A stretch of DNA of 53,948 nucleotides. It comes from an uncultured Flavobacteriaceae bacterium (GTDB taxonomy: Bacteria; Bacteroidota; Bacteroidia; Flavobacteriales; Flavobacteriaceae). The first letter of the stretch is position 1; each line of letters starts with the position of its first letter. The notes below the pieces were generated by a model. That model was not told the DNA's origin, did not search any database, and was given only the letters and a program-made list of their open reading frames with translations. The translations under genes were made by a program, and so were the position numbers. The DNA is taken from assembly GCA_947486785.1 (NCBI GenBank), contig CANKUU010000024.1, forward strand, positions 1 to 53,948, in the 5' to 3' direction. This document shows, in pieces, positions 37,780 to 46,860 of this stretch.

Positions 37780-38343
37780 ATGAAAAAGATATTTTTAATC
37801 TTGATTTTTTGTGGGTGGACTTTAATTGCGAAATCGCAAGACGCAAGTGTTGAAAAATCTACCTATGGAATGCAAATAGGATTTCTAGGAATTTGGGGGC
37901 ATAACGAAGCGCAGCTATCTAATCAAATAGCTTTAAGATCAGAAATTGGAATGGTAGCGGGTTTTTGGAGCGGAAATTTTTATTCTAAAAAAGGGTATTT
38001 AATGACACCTGTACTTAAACTAGAACCCAGATGGTATTATAATCTTAACAAAAGAGTGTCTAAATCAAGAAATATTAGCGGAAATAGTGGTAATTTTTTA
38101 ACAGTACAAGCCAGTTACTATCCTAATTGGTTTGTAATCTCAAATTATGATAATATAGAAGTTGCCGACCAAATATCGATAATACCTACTTGGGGAATTA
38201 AGAGAAATTTTGGAAACCATTTTACATATGAAACTGCAATTGGAATTGGATACAGATATGTTTTTGCTGAGGGTATAGGATATTTAGAAAACTTTGAAGA
38301 AGTAGCTGTGAATTTACATTTAAGAATTGGATATCGATTTTAA
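37780..38343 (+). CDS. outer-membrane beta-barrel-like protein
   Basis: 187 residues from the Met chosen. A longer frame begins at 37759 with MGKNQNR, but the signal peptide MKKIFLILIFCGWTLIAKSQ starts at 37780, so that start is preferred. The mature part has alternating strands (YGMQIGFLGIWGHNEAQLS, VAVNLHLRIGYRF) and ends in aromatic F, as outer-membrane barrels do. No specific family recognised. The 234 bases before it hold nothing recognisable. Confidence 0.7.
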   Translation: MKKIFLILIFCGWTLIAKSQDASVEKSTYGMQIGFLGIWGHNEAQLSNQIALRSEIGMVAGFWSGNFYSKKGYLMTPVLKLEPRWYYNLNKRVSKSRNISGNSGNFLTVQASYYPNWFVISNYDNIEVADQISIIPTWGIKRNFGNHFTYETAIGIGYRYVFAEGIGYLENFEEVAVNLHLRIGYRF

Positions 38344-38458
38344 CGCAATAAAAATCGTTTTAACAATGTATAGCCTCAATTAAGGCATATTCCTACTAGA
38401 TCCACAATTAACGGTTGTACTAGAGATTCATCATAGATTTAGTGGTTAGCTATTTTTA

Positions 38459-38941
38459 TCACTTTGCTAATTTGTCTTTATGTTCAAGGGGAGTTTTAAT
38501 GTAGCTTTTTAACTTTCTTTTTTCCATTTCAGCCAAATTAGCGGCTCCAAACTCATCTTTATCCCCCTTATAAAGTATACGCCATATTTTTCCTGTTTTA
38601 GACTCTGATATATATAAAGAACCATCTGCACCTTCAGATAAACCCATAGGCCTATATTTAGCGTCTGCCATTTTAGTGATTACGTCTACACCAGCAAAAC
38701 CATCTGCGAATACTTCCCAGGTACCTTTTGGTTTACCGTTTATAAAGGGTATAAATCCTACAATATAACCTGCTTGAGGATAAGGTGTACGATTTGTAGA
38801 CCCATGAAAAGCTATAAACACCCCTTTTTTATAACGTGAAGGAAATTGGTCTCCTTTATAAAAGAGCAAATCGTTAGGTGCCCAATGGGCAGGTAATCCC
38901 ATTAATGGCTTTGTGTATTCTTTGGTTTCTTTGTTTTTTTG
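38459..38941 (-). pseudogene. C-terminal fragment of a PQQ-type sorbosone/glucose dehydrogenase
   Basis: The frame is open from a TAG at 38942 to 38459 and contains a Met at 38902. Segments PLMGLPAHWAPNDLLFYKGD, KKGVFIAFHGSTNRTPYPQAG, KYRPMGLSEGADGSLYISES and GKIWRILYKG match the last beta-propeller blades of soluble glucose/sorbosone dehydrogenases, usually around 400 residues. Only about 160 residues remain, and no N-terminal part is nearby. The enzyme would be periplasmic. A truncated, probably non-functional relic. Confidence 0.75.
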
Positions 38942-39012
38942 CTACGCTAAGTATTCCTTGGGTAAAATAATAATTAGCGATAAAATATTGAAGGCTTCAA
39001 ATTTTTTGTAAA

Positions 39013-39050
39013 AAAAAAGGAGGCTGCCTAATTAGGCAGCCTCCTTTTTT
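39013..39050. terminator. perfect-palindrome bidirectional terminator
   Basis: A 12-bp GC-rich stem (GGAGGCTGCCTA against its complement, loop AT) is flanked by six A on the left and six T on the right. It works as a Rho-independent terminator on both strands. It lies 27 bases past the stop of the small minus-strand frame at 39077-39229. Confidence 0.85.
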
Positions 39051-39076
39051 AAAGTAGGAATGTTCGTATCTTATAT

Positions 39077-39229
39077 TTAATTTAAAACTTTTTGGTTAGA
39101 AACTTCAATAACTATATTATCGGCCATTTTATGTTGTTCATTACTTTCATTATTTTCAAAATGATAGTATGTAAATAATGCTAGTACTAAACTTGCGAAA
39201 TACATTAAACTTTTGGTCTTATAGTTCAT
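39077..39229 (-). CDS. small membrane-anchored peptide, function unknown
   Basis: 50 residues. MNYKTKSLMYFASLVLALFTY forms one hydrophobic helix; the rest is polar (HFENNESNEQHKMADNIVIE). No family recognised. Support comes from the complete frame, helix-plus-polar layout and the strong terminator directly after it. No promoter box was identified. Could be chance; moderate confidence only. Confidence 0.45.
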   Translation of the reverse strand: MNYKTKSLMYFASLVLALFTYYHFENNESNEQHKMADNIVIEVSNQKVLN

Positions 39230-39886
39230 AATGGGTTGGTTTTAATTCTGTATCTAAGTTACTTAAAAACATACGGTTAATTAAATTATTGTTGTGATCT
39301 TGGTTTTCATAGTTGTAAATATTCTAAAACTTGTGGAATAGTATTTCTCCTATAGCAGATAAAAGTACTTTTCGAGTAAAACTATAATTTGAACAGAAAT
39401 GTTATAACAGCAGGCATCGCTAGCGAAACTCAAACATTTTAAAAAGAGTTTTAATAGGGTATTTTCTAATTTTAGAAAATAGACAATTTGTTTTTTAATG
39501 AGAAAACGAAATAATTAAATGCTTTGTGCTGTAGCGTATTGTTTTTGGCTTTAACTTACTACTGAGAGCGTTTTTTTTGATGGTAATACTTTTGTTAAAG
39601 TACAAGATTTTTTAGAGCTATATGCGGCTAAAGGTTTAAGCTACCATAAAAAGAGGTTTTAAGTACTTTTTATTATTTTTTCTGCAAATTTTTTGTGATA
39701 ATTATTCAGCCGTTGCCCTACAAAGTTCTAAAGATTTGAAATCGTAAAATACGAAGTTGATAATATTTTATGCTTGTAATTGCGAATGTGTTATTTGGCC
39801 GGTTTTCACCCTTAATTTAAAATTTTAATCGTTGCAATAATTGCATTTATGTGCGTTATACTATCACATTTATTAACTATTAAGTT
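39230..39886. other. gene-poor gap with a coding relic
   Basis: No intact gene. A short plus-strand frame near 39571-39661 reads FFDGNTFVKVQDFLELYAAK, then GLSYHKKRF and a stop. It may be the end of a lost gene, with no start or recognisable family. Confidence 0.35.
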
Positions 39887-40285
39887 ATGATTAAGAGAAA
39901 TATAAAATTAAGTCTTGTATTAGGGGTGGCTTTGGCAAACGGAGTTTTTGCAAGTAACCATAAAAAAGATCGTGAAGTTTTTGATGTTAATAGCATTGAA
40001 TACGTTGAGGAAGAAATTGAAGTTGTTTTAAACTTTGATGTTGCCGACTATTTGCCAGAAGATTTCGACCCTTATAAGATGTATGTAAACCTAGATGCTA
40101 TTGAATTTGTAGAAGAAGAGCTTGAATCGTCTTCTCTTGAAAAGCATCTACCAATAAATTTCAATCCCTACGCATATCCTCAGGATGCGCAGAGTATCAA
40201 TTATATTGATGAAGATGATGAAATTCAATTGAATTTTGCGGTTAAAGAATACCTTCCAGAAGGATTTAACCCTTACAAGAAATAA
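39887..40285 (+). CDS. secreted acidic three-repeat protein
   Basis: 132 residues. A signal peptide (about 1-23) precedes three copies of a unit at about 36-64, 71-95 and 103-132. Each begins with an I-E-Y/F-V or I-N-Y-I strand and acidic residues, and ends with YLPEDFDPYK, HLPINFNPYA or YLPEGFNPYK. The protein is strongly acidic. Repeats of the LPE-x-FNPY type occur in Flavobacteriia proteins without assigned function. A Rho-independent terminator follows. Confidence 0.75.
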   Translation: MIKRNIKLSLVLGVALANGVFASNHKKDREVFDVNSIEYVEEEIEVVLNFDVADYLPEDFDPYKMYVNLDAIEFVEEELESSSLEKHLPINFNPYAYPQDAQSINYIDEDDEIQLNFAVKEYLPEGFNPYKK

Positions 40286-40318
40286 GAATTTTACTGTAAA
40301 TTACCAACTATCTATATT

Positions 40319-40346
40319 TAAGCTCTCGTTTTACGAGGGCTTTTTG
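40319..40346 (+). terminator. Rho-independent terminator
   Basis: AGCTCTCG and CGAGGGCT form a stem with one mismatch around loop TTTTA, followed by TTTTTG. It lies 34 bases after the stop of the three-repeat protein gene. Confidence 0.75.
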
Positions 40347-40458
40347 TTTTATATGCTTCGTTTACCGATTTTACTTTTTAAAAAGAGTTAAATAGCGCAT
40401 ACAATAAGGTCTTTTTTGAAAAGAAATGTGTACTTTTTAGACATAACAAAAAGCATCA

Positions 40459-40956
40459 ATGAAAAAATATGTAATAAGTTTTTATTTTTTGATAGTATCG
40501 TGTAATGGGCATAAAATACAAACTACTGAAGCAATAAAGGAAGATATAAAAGCTGTAGTTATTGGAGAAACTAGAGCTTATATGGAGAAGGATTATGAAA
40601 AATGGTCTTCTTTTTGGGATCATGGAACTGATGTCTTGCGACTTGATGTTACTAAGGCAGGTTTTCAGCAATCTCGTGGATGGGAGAATAACGGTGGCAA
40701 CTTAGAACAATTTTTTAAAGAAAACCCAGAGCCTATTTCATCTACATTTGAGAACACAAACTACCTTATTCTTTTTGATAATAGTTTAGCTTGGGTTGCT
40801 TTTGATCAAAAATGGATTTCGGCTATCGGCGAAAAAACTACAGCTAAGGCTACAATCACCTTAGTTAAAAAGAAAAATTTTTGGAAAATTATATCCTATA
40901 CTGCAATTCAATATGAAGAAAGTTCGAGCGATGTTGATACTTTACATAGAGATTAA
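40459..40956 (+). CDS. SnoaL/NTF2-like lipoprotein
   Basis: 165 residues. A lipoprotein-type signal ends at Cys15 (LIVSCNG). The mature part has an NTF2-like fold: IKAVVIGETRAYMEKDYEKWSSFW as the first helices, WVAFDQKW and KATITLVKKKNFWKIISYTAIQ as the sheet. Such cone-shaped domains bind small ligands or act as DUF4440-type proteins; no catalytic residues can be named. Standalone gene. Confidence 0.75.
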   Translation: MKKYVISFYFLIVSCNGHKIQTTEAIKEDIKAVVIGETRAYMEKDYEKWSSFWDHGTDVLRLDVTKAGFQQSRGWENNGGNLEQFFKENPEPISSTFENTNYLILFDNSLAWVAFDQKWISAIGEKTTAKATITLVKKKNFWKIISYTAIQYEESSSDVDTLHRD

Positions 40957-41159
40957 TAATAGGTTTGGTTTGCGGGTGTTACCTTACACGTTTTTAACTC
41001 ATTTTTGATTTTAAAATGAGAGTTCTTTTTAGGTTTCTATGTTAAGAAGTTATTCTAGATTATAGTTTGGTGCACCATACTCACTCGATTAAAAACGGAA
41101 TTCTATCAAAGTAAGTTGTCTTTAATTTTATATCTAAAGTAGATACAATTTTTAAATGC

Positions 41160-41427
41160 TTTATTGCGATAACAACCGAATTTGACAAATGGCTGAAAAC
41201 GTTGATAGCCTTTATGGAAAAAGCAAATATTTTGTTCAGAATTCAAAAAATAGAATCATACTAACATTTTGGCGATTGTAAAACAGTTGGAGATGGAATT
41301 GGTGATATGCGAATAAATTTTGCTAAAGGCTACAGCGTTTTTTTAAAGAAAAAGACGGGAAAGTAATTGTCTCTCTTATTTGCGGAGATAAATTAACTCA
41401 AAAATAGACATTACGAAAGCGAAATAA
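41160..41427 (+). pseudogene. HigB/RelE-type toxin gene, broken
   Basis: The frame reads IAITTEFDKWLKTLIAFMEK, ILFRIQKIESY, then TAA, then HFGDCKTVGDGIGDMRINFAKGYS. It then shifts frame to reach FFKEKDGKVIVSLICGDK and shifts again before DITKAK. These are the ordered blocks of the addiction-module killer family (HigB-like, ribosome-dependent RNase). One stop and two frameshifts mean no product. The partner antitoxin lies 28 bases downstream. Confidence 0.85.
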
Positions 41428-41454
41428 ATTTGGAAAAAAATAAATAAATAGAAA

Positions 41455-41625
41455 ATGGGAACTTTAAAATTTCAAATAGCAGATTATTTGGAAAATAAAG
41501 AAATGATTGCCGCTTACCTCAAAACAGCTTTGATAGAAGGTACTAACGCGGATATAATTAATGCAATCGGACAAATAGCAAAAGCCATAGGTAGACAAAT
41601 CCAGGGGAATCCTAAGTTCGCATAA
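41455..41625 (+). CDS. HigA-type antitoxin lacking its DNA-binding region
   Basis: 56 residues, open frame. FQIADYLENKEMIAAYLKTALIEG and ADIINAIGQIAKAIG match the N-terminal part of the addiction-module antidote family (about 95-100 residues). The next part, normally a helix-turn-helix (MTQIAKETGLSRESLYKAL type), is missing and the text jumps to GNPKFA and a stop. This looks like an in-frame internal deletion plus truncation. It may still make a short protein, but could not repress its promoter. With the toxin dead it is probably a relic. Confidence 0.75.
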   Translation: MGTLKFQIADYLENKEMIAAYLKTALIEGTNADIINAIGQIAKAIGRQIQGNPKFA

Positions 41626-41768
41626 TAAATAGCTACATCACAACGATTTGTATGCTGCATTTGTACCCTTGGGGATGCAAACGCAGCTAACAAGAGCCGT
41701 TAAAAGTACAAGAAGTAGGTGCTTAGCTATAGGGTTTGTATTTATTGATACAAATATGAAGGTATTTG

Positions 41769-43199
41769 TCAAAAAATAAAGGGAATAATAAATTGAAATA
41801 GGATTACTAAGAGTGCTACCGAAGTTATATTTAGAATAAACCCAACCCGAGCCATTTCATGAACCTTTATGTATCCACTAGCAAATACAATTGCGTTTGG
41901 GGGTGTTGCCATGGGTAGCATGAATGCACAACTGCTAGCCATTGTTACTGGTATTAATAAGTATATTATCGGTATTTCTAAACCTATAGCAATACCTGAA
42001 ACGACAGGTGCTAATACGGCAGTTAGCGCAACGTTACTCATTAATTCTGTCATAAAAAGCATTAAAAGTATAAGAAGAGTAGCGGTTAAAAGAACACTAA
42101 TTTCGCTGCTTGCAATTGCTTTGGCTACCATGTCTACAATGCCACTTACCGACATGCCTTTTGCAAGCGCTAAACCACCACCAAATAAGATTAAAATACC
42201 CCAAGCTAACTTAGAAGTGTCTTTCCATTTAAGAATAAAATCGCCTTCTTTTATATTAAATGGTATGGCAAATAAAGATATGGCGCCAATCATACTTATA
42301 ATCGTGTCTGAAAGCCCTAATTTAGGAAATATGCTATTGATGAGTGTTCTAAATATCCATAGAAAAACAGTAATGCCGAAGATAATGAGCACCATTTTTT
42401 CTTTTCCGCCCATAGCCCCTAACTTGTCTAGCTCCGCTTTAATGATGCTCTTGCTTGCTGTAAATTTTAGTTGTTTATTTGGAAACATCCATTTAACCAA
42501 AACAAGGTAGCTAATGGCAATCATCGTTGCTGAAAAAGGCACTCCAATCAGCATCCATTTTAGAAAAGAAATTTGAATGTTATATTCGTTTTCAAGCAAA
42601 CCAATCATTACTGAGTTTGGTGGGGTGCCAATTACTGTGGCTATACCTCCAGCGTTTGCAGAGAAAGCAATACCCAACATGACACAAAGTGCAAAATTTT
42701 GATGTATTTTGGTGAAACCATCGGCATCATCAAGTAATAAGCCTATAACCGACATGGCAATAGGCAGCATTACTACTGTGCTAGCAGTATTACTAATCCA
42801 CATACTTAAAAATGCCGTGGCAACCATAAAACCTAAGACGACCTTATTTGGAGTGGTGCCAGTTATTTTGATGATATTTAGGGCTATGCGTTTATGAAGA
42901 TTAACTTTTTCAAGAGCTAAAGCCATTATAAAACCACCAAAAAATAAAAAGATTATCGGGCTGCCGTAATTCGCTCCCACATTTGTTATGGGCATTATTT
43001 TTAATAAGGGAAAAAGAACAAGGGGTAAAAGTGCGGTTACAGAAATAGAAACTGCATCAGTAATCCACCAAATCACCATCCAAAGTGCTACGGCTATAAC
43101 CTCGTCGGCTTGATTTGCAAGCAAATTGAAAGGTAAATTGATAAGAATTAAAAATACAAATGGACCTAAAATAAGCCCTATTTTTTGGCTAAAATGCAT
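41769..43199 (-). CDS. DASS-family sodium:dicarboxylate/sulfate symporter
   Basis: 476 residues with about 11-13 hydrophobic segments. The two SNT-type substrate and sodium sites are visible as ISNTASTVVMLPIAMSV in the first half and SNVALTAVLAPVVSGIA in the second. GGIATVIGTPPNSVMIG is the family signature. It probably imports C4-dicarboxylates or related anions with Na+; the exact substrate is not resolved. The gene stands alone between a decayed toxin-antitoxin pair and lysS. Confidence 0.9.
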   Translation of the reverse strand: MHFSQKIGLILGPFVFLILINLPFNLLANQADEVIAVALWMVIWWITDAVSISVTALLPLVLFPLLKIMPITNVGANYGSPIIFLFFGGFIMALALEKVNLHKRIALNIIKITGTTPNKVVLGFMVATAFLSMWISNTASTVVMLPIAMSVIGLLLDDADGFTKIHQNFALCVMLGIAFSANAGGIATVIGTPPNSVMIGLLENEYNIQISFLKWMLIGVPFSATMIAISYLVLVKWMFPNKQLKFTASKSIIKAELDKLGAMGGKEKMVLIIFGITVFLWIFRTLINSIFPKLGLSDTIISMIGAISLFAIPFNIKEGDFILKWKDTSKLAWGILILFGGGLALAKGMSVSGIVDMVAKAIASSEISVLLTATLLILLMLFMTELMSNVALTAVLAPVVSGIAIGLEIPIIYLLIPVTMASSCAFMLPMATPPNAIVFASGYIKVHEMARVGFILNITSVALLVILFQFIIPFIF

Positions 43200-43474
43200 T
43201 CTTTATAGTATGTTTCTCTAAGCTATCTTTTTTAAATTTATAGTAGCAGTGCTGCAGGTAATTTTAGTCTAATTCTACCGCTACCGGGGGAACTAAACTT
43301 AAGTTATTGTACTTCGATAAAACCATAAAATACGCTTCGCTTAAGAAAGAAGTAGTTTTAAATTTTATTTGGGTTAAAAAATTATACTATTTATTTCAAG
43401 TTTTTTTTAAGAAGCTACAATGGGGCAGTACATTCAGCAAAAATATCACTTTTAAGATTTTTAATCAATTGAAC

Positions 43475-45166
43475 TTAAGCAACCAGCTCAATAAATAAAC
43501 CGTCATGGGTTTTGGTGATTTTAGTAAGACCGTATTTTGCTAATCCTTTTAGGGCTTTATCCCATTTTTTTCCGCTTAGTGCTGCTTGAGCCTTTAGCGC
43601 ACCTAAATCCATAGTGCCATGGGGTTTTAAAATAGAAAAAATTAACTTTTCTTCATCGGTTAAGGCAAAGGATTTTTTCTCTGGTCTCATTTGCGGAAAA
43701 AACAACACTTCTTGTATGGAAGAATTATTAGTTAGCAGCATCACCAACCGGTCTATACCTATACCAATACCAGACGTTGGAGGCATACCATATTCAAGAG
43801 CTCTAATAAAATCTTGGTCGATAAACATAGCTTCATCATCACCTTTTTCTGAAAGGCGTAATTGCTCTTCAAAACGTTCTTTTTGATCAATAGGATCGTT
43901 TAGTTCAGAATAACAGTTTGCTAATTCTTTACCATTTACCATTAATTCAAAACGTTCGGTCAATGCTGGATTGTCTCTGTGTTGTTTCGTGAGCGGACTC
44001 ATTTCTTTTGGATAATCTGTGATGAATGTAGGCTGTATATAAAAATGTTCACATTTTTCACCAAAAATTTCATCAATAAGTTTACCAATTCCCATGGTTT
44101 CATCAACTTCTAAACCAAGTCTTTTTGCTGTTTCACGAAGTTCAACTTCATCCATACCAGCAACATCTTCACCCGTATGAATTTTTATAGCTTCTAAAAT
44201 AGGAACTCGCGCATACGGAGCTTTAAATTCTATCTCATTTTCGCCAACCGTAACCTTTGAAGTTCCGTTGGCATCGATAGCTACTTTTTCAAGTAAAGCT
44301 TCAGTAGTATCCATCATCCAGTGGTAATCTTTATAGGCAACATAAAGTTCCATTACCGTGAATTCTGGATTATGGGTTCTGTCCATACCTTCGTTTCTAA
44401 AATCTTTAGAAAATTCATAAACACCATCAAAACCTCCAACGATTAAACGTTTTAGGTAGAGCTCATTGGCAATGCGAAGGTAGAGTGGTATATCTAAGGC
44501 ATTATGATGAGTTAAAAATGGTCTGGCCGCGGCTCCCCCTGGAATGGGTTGTAGAATTGGTGTTTCTACCTCTAAATAACCACGATCGTTATAAAATTTG
44601 CGAATACTATTGGTAATTTTTGTTCTTTTTATGAAGGTATCTTTTACATGCGGATTAACAATTAAATCTACATAACGTTGTCGGTAGCGTAGTTCGGGGT
44701 CGTTAAACTCATCGTACATTTTACCATCTGCATCTTGTTTGGGCAAAGGCAAAGGTCTTAGTGCTTTGCAGAGAATAGTAAATTCTTTTACTAAAACCGT
44801 TTTCTCGCCAACTTGTGTAGTAAATAGGGTGCCTTCAACACCAATTATATCACCTAAATCTAGGAGTTTTTTAAAGATTTCATTGTATTTACTATGATCA
44901 TCAGCAGGGCAAATTTCATCTCTATTAAAGTAAAGTTGAATTCGACCTTCACTATCTTGAAGTTCTGCAAAAGATGCTTTTCCTTGAATTTTTTTTCGCA
45001 TCAATCTGCCTGAGATAATTACTTTTTCTCCTTCTTTATAGTCGTTTTTTATACTTTTTGAAGTAGCATTAACAGGGTATAAAGCTGCGGGATAAGGGTC
45101 AATACCCATTTCACGTAGCTTTGTTAATTTATCTCTTCGTATTATTTCTTGTTCAGACAGTTGCAT
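43475..45166 (-). CDS. lysS: lysyl-tRNA synthetase (class II) with C-terminal extension
   Basis: 563 residues from Met at 45166 ([11 protein letters not shown]). An open frame continues to 45202, but the -7 box at 45186-45193 lies inside that extra part, so the shorter start is correct. The OB-fold tRNA-binding domain ([21 protein letters not shown]) is followed by the catalytic core: motif 2 [20 protein letters not shown] and motif 3 [13 protein letters not shown]. About 65 residues after the core ([20 protein letters not shown] onward) form an extra domain that looks like a winged helix. This extension occurs in Bacteroidetes LysRS and is not explained. Confidence 0.96.
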   Translation of the reverse strand: MQLSEQEIIRRDKLTKLREMGIDPYPAALYPVNATSKSIKNDYKEGEKVIISGRLMRKKIQGKASFAELQDSEGRIQLYFNRDEICPADDHSKYNEIFKKLLDLGDIIGVEGTLFTTQVGEKTVLVKEFTILCKALRPLPLPKQDADGKMYDEFNDPELRYRQRYVDLIVNPHVKDTFIKRTKITNSIRKFYNDRGYLEVETPILQPIPGGAAARPFLTHHNALDIPLYLRIANELYLKRLIVGGFDGVYEFSKDFRNEGMDRTHNPEFTVMELYVAYKDYHWMMDTTEALLEKVAIDANGTSKVTVGENEIEFKAPYARVPILEAIKIHTGEDVAGMDEVELRETAKRLGLEVDETMGIGKLIDEIFGEKCEHFYIQPTFITDYPKEMSPLTKQHRDNPALTERFELMVNGKELANCYSELNDPIDQKERFEEQLRLSEKGDDEAMFIDQDFIRALEYGMPPTSGIGIGIDRLVMLLTNNSSIQEVLFFPQMRPEKKSFALTDEEKLIFSILKPHGTMDLGALKAQAALSGKKWDKALKGLAKYGLTKITKTHDGLFIELVA

Positions 45167-45185
45167 GTGAAGTTTTTTAAGGGTG

Positions 45186-45193
45186 CAAATATA
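45186..45193 (-). promoter_or_regulatory. -7 promoter box of lysS
   Basis: TATATTTG on the minus strand, about 20 bases upstream of the Met at 45166. It decides the lysS start, since translation cannot begin upstream of the transcript. No TTG at the ideal distance was found. Confidence 0.5.
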
Positions 45194-45202
45194 GTGTTTC
45201 AA

Positions 45203-45871
45203 TGGCTTATCTTAAAAACAAGCTTTTGTAAATATTACAGTTATTAGCAAGAAGTGAAGCTTACATCATTTTTTTAATAATTGATAGGGGTATTGGGTAA
45301 TTGCTTTTAGGTTACCAATTTTTTTTATTATCTCAAATGATACGATTACATTTTTATAATTTTCATAAAAAATATTGGTAGCTCTAGGTCTATTCAGTAG
45401 CACTGATCAATCGTGTTTGACGTTTATTTTTATGATTGTTTTTAGCTTTCAGTTAGGGCTACTAGCCCTGGTTGTTTTTAAGGTAAAACTGTATTTCTAA
45501 TTAAGATGATGATGAAATCAGGCGCTTTTTTAAATTGGTCTACAACAAGCATCTTATATTTTTTAATAGTAACTTAATTTTGTTTGTACTCTAATATAAT
45601 TTTTCATTTGCCCTTTAGTTTAGCTTTGGTCTTAACTTTTATTGGGGTCTTAAATACTAAAATTAGCTACGGTTTTCTTTGGGTAAATAAGCACTAATTT
45701 AAACCTTATCCCTATTGTGTTAAGGGTAAAATTTATAAAAAGTTGAATAGCAAGCTTAGAAAGTATTTTTTGCTCTTAACGAGAAAATATTTTGGCATAA
45801 ATCACTAATTTATGTAACAAAATTTATGCCTTAGCGACTTATAGAGTATTCATCAATCAAAATCAAATCAA
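45203..45871. other. non-coding gap between lysS and the Pmp3-type gene
   Basis: No credible gene. It holds a short hairpin (AGGGCT-ACT-AGCCCT at 45455-45469) and the inverted repeat at 45794-45840 listed separately. Otherwise AT-rich and featureless. Confidence 0.4.
45794..45840. promoter_or_regulatory. perfect 9-bp inverted repeat upstream of the Pmp3-type gene
   Basis: GGCATAAAT at 45794-45802 and ATTTATGCC at 45832-45840, 29 bases between. It ends 31 bases before the start codon, so it may be an operator or a 5' hairpin. Role inferred from position. Confidence 0.35.
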
Positions 45872-46027
45872 ATGAGTTTTCTTCGAGTATTGCTCGCTAT
45901 TATTTTTCCTCCGTTATCTGTTATAGGTAAGGGCTGTGGTTCTTTTTTAATTGTATTGTTGCTAACATTTTGTGGTTGGGTACCAGGTGTTATTGCAGCT
46001 TTAGTAATTTTAAACAATCCAAATTAA
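45872..46027 (+). CDS. YqaE/Pmp3-family small membrane protein
   Basis: 51 residues. MSFLRVLLAIIFPPLSVIGK, GCGSFLIVLLLTFCGWVPGV and the ending IAALVILNN match the Pmp3/UPF0057 family: two membrane helices with FPP and a Cys-Gly turn, then W-x-PG. These proteins affect membrane potential and salt or stress tolerance in yeast and plants. The bacterial role is less clear. Complete, and too short for most gene finders. It lies upstream of lipB in the same orientation. Confidence 0.9.
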   Translation: MSFLRVLLAIIFPPLSVIGKGCGSFLIVLLLTFCGWVPGVIAALVILNNPN

Positions 46028-46071
46028 TTAAATTACTTTTTTGTTTAAATTTCCCATTTAAGTAGAGGTCG

Positions 46072-46079
46072 TATCTTTG
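46072..46079 (+). promoter_or_regulatory. -7 promoter box almost touching lipB
   Basis: TATCTTTG ends at 46079 and the lipB ATG is at 46085. Transcription would start at or near the ATG, giving a leaderless mRNA. It also argues against the alternative GTG start at 46079. No TTG lies at the ideal distance. Confidence 0.4.
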
Positions 46080-46084
46080 TGCCA

Positions 46085-46789
46085 ATGAATAAGAAAGTAT
46101 TTGTACAAGATTTAGGCCTTAAAGATTATAAGCAAACTTGGAATTTACAGGAGGAGCTTTTTAAATCAACGATCGCTCAAAAGATAAAAAACCGGAGAGA
46201 GGATGCGAATCTTGAAACTACAAATCATTTTTTGTTAGTAGAACATCCGCATGTATTTACATTAGGCAAAAGTGGCAATATTTCTAATCTTTTGGTTAAT
46301 GAAAAACAGTTAGAGGAAAAAGGAGCTAAATTCTATAAAATTAATAGAGGGGGTGATATCACCTATCACGGGCCTGGTCAGGTGGTTGGTTATCCCATTT
46401 TAGATCTCGATAATTTTTTTACCGATATTCATAAATTCTTAAGGCTTTTAGAAGAAATGGTTATTTTAACCTTAGCCGAATATGGTTTAAAAGCAGAACG
46501 ATCAAAAGGAGAAACAGGCGTGTGGCTCGATGTAGGTACACCCTTTGCTCGTAAAATTTGTGCAATGGGTGTGCGCGCTTCTCGTTGGGTTACTATGCAT
46601 GGCTTTGCACTTAATGTAAATACTGATTTGAGTTATTTTGATTTGATGATTCCTTGTGGAATACGCGATAAATCGGTTACTTCATTAAATATAGAATTAG
46701 CAAAAAAACATGTAGACGAGGCGGAACTAAAGCAAAAATTACTTCAGCATTTTAAAGAGCTTTTTAAAGCAGAGTTAATACGAAAATAG
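46085..46789 (+). CDS. lipB: octanoyl-[ACP]:protein N-octanoyltransferase
   Basis: 234 residues from ATG at 46085; a GTG at 46079 in the same frame would add MP. The enzyme moves octanoyl from ACP to lipoyl domains, the first step of lipoate synthesis. Signatures: HPHVFTLGKSG, the substrate motif RGGDITYHGPGQVVGYPILDL, RKICAMGVRASRWVTMHG with the catalytic Lys, and IPCGIRDKSVTSL with the acyl-acceptor Cys. All active residues present. It is convergent with the lipoprotein gene that follows. Confidence 0.95.
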   Translation: MNKKVFVQDLGLKDYKQTWNLQEELFKSTIAQKIKNRREDANLETTNHFLLVEHPHVFTLGKSGNISNLLVNEKQLEEKGAKFYKINRGGDITYHGPGQVVGYPILDLDNFFTDIHKFLRLLEEMVILTLAEYGLKAERSKGETGVWLDVGTPFARKICAMGVRASRWVTMHGFALNVNTDLSYFDLMIPCGIRDKSVTSLNIELAKKHVDEAELKQKLLQHFKELFKAELIRK

Positions 46790-46860
46790 GCTAAAATACA
46801 AAGAACGTTTTATTAGGTTTTGCTTTCATTTAGCGCTTTAGTTTATTAGAACGTAAATTG

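Noticed and set aside
43307-43498. Open frame of 63 codons between the DASS transporter and lysS
   Set aside because: It runs into the end of lysS on the opposite strand, has no recognisable motif and no promoter box.
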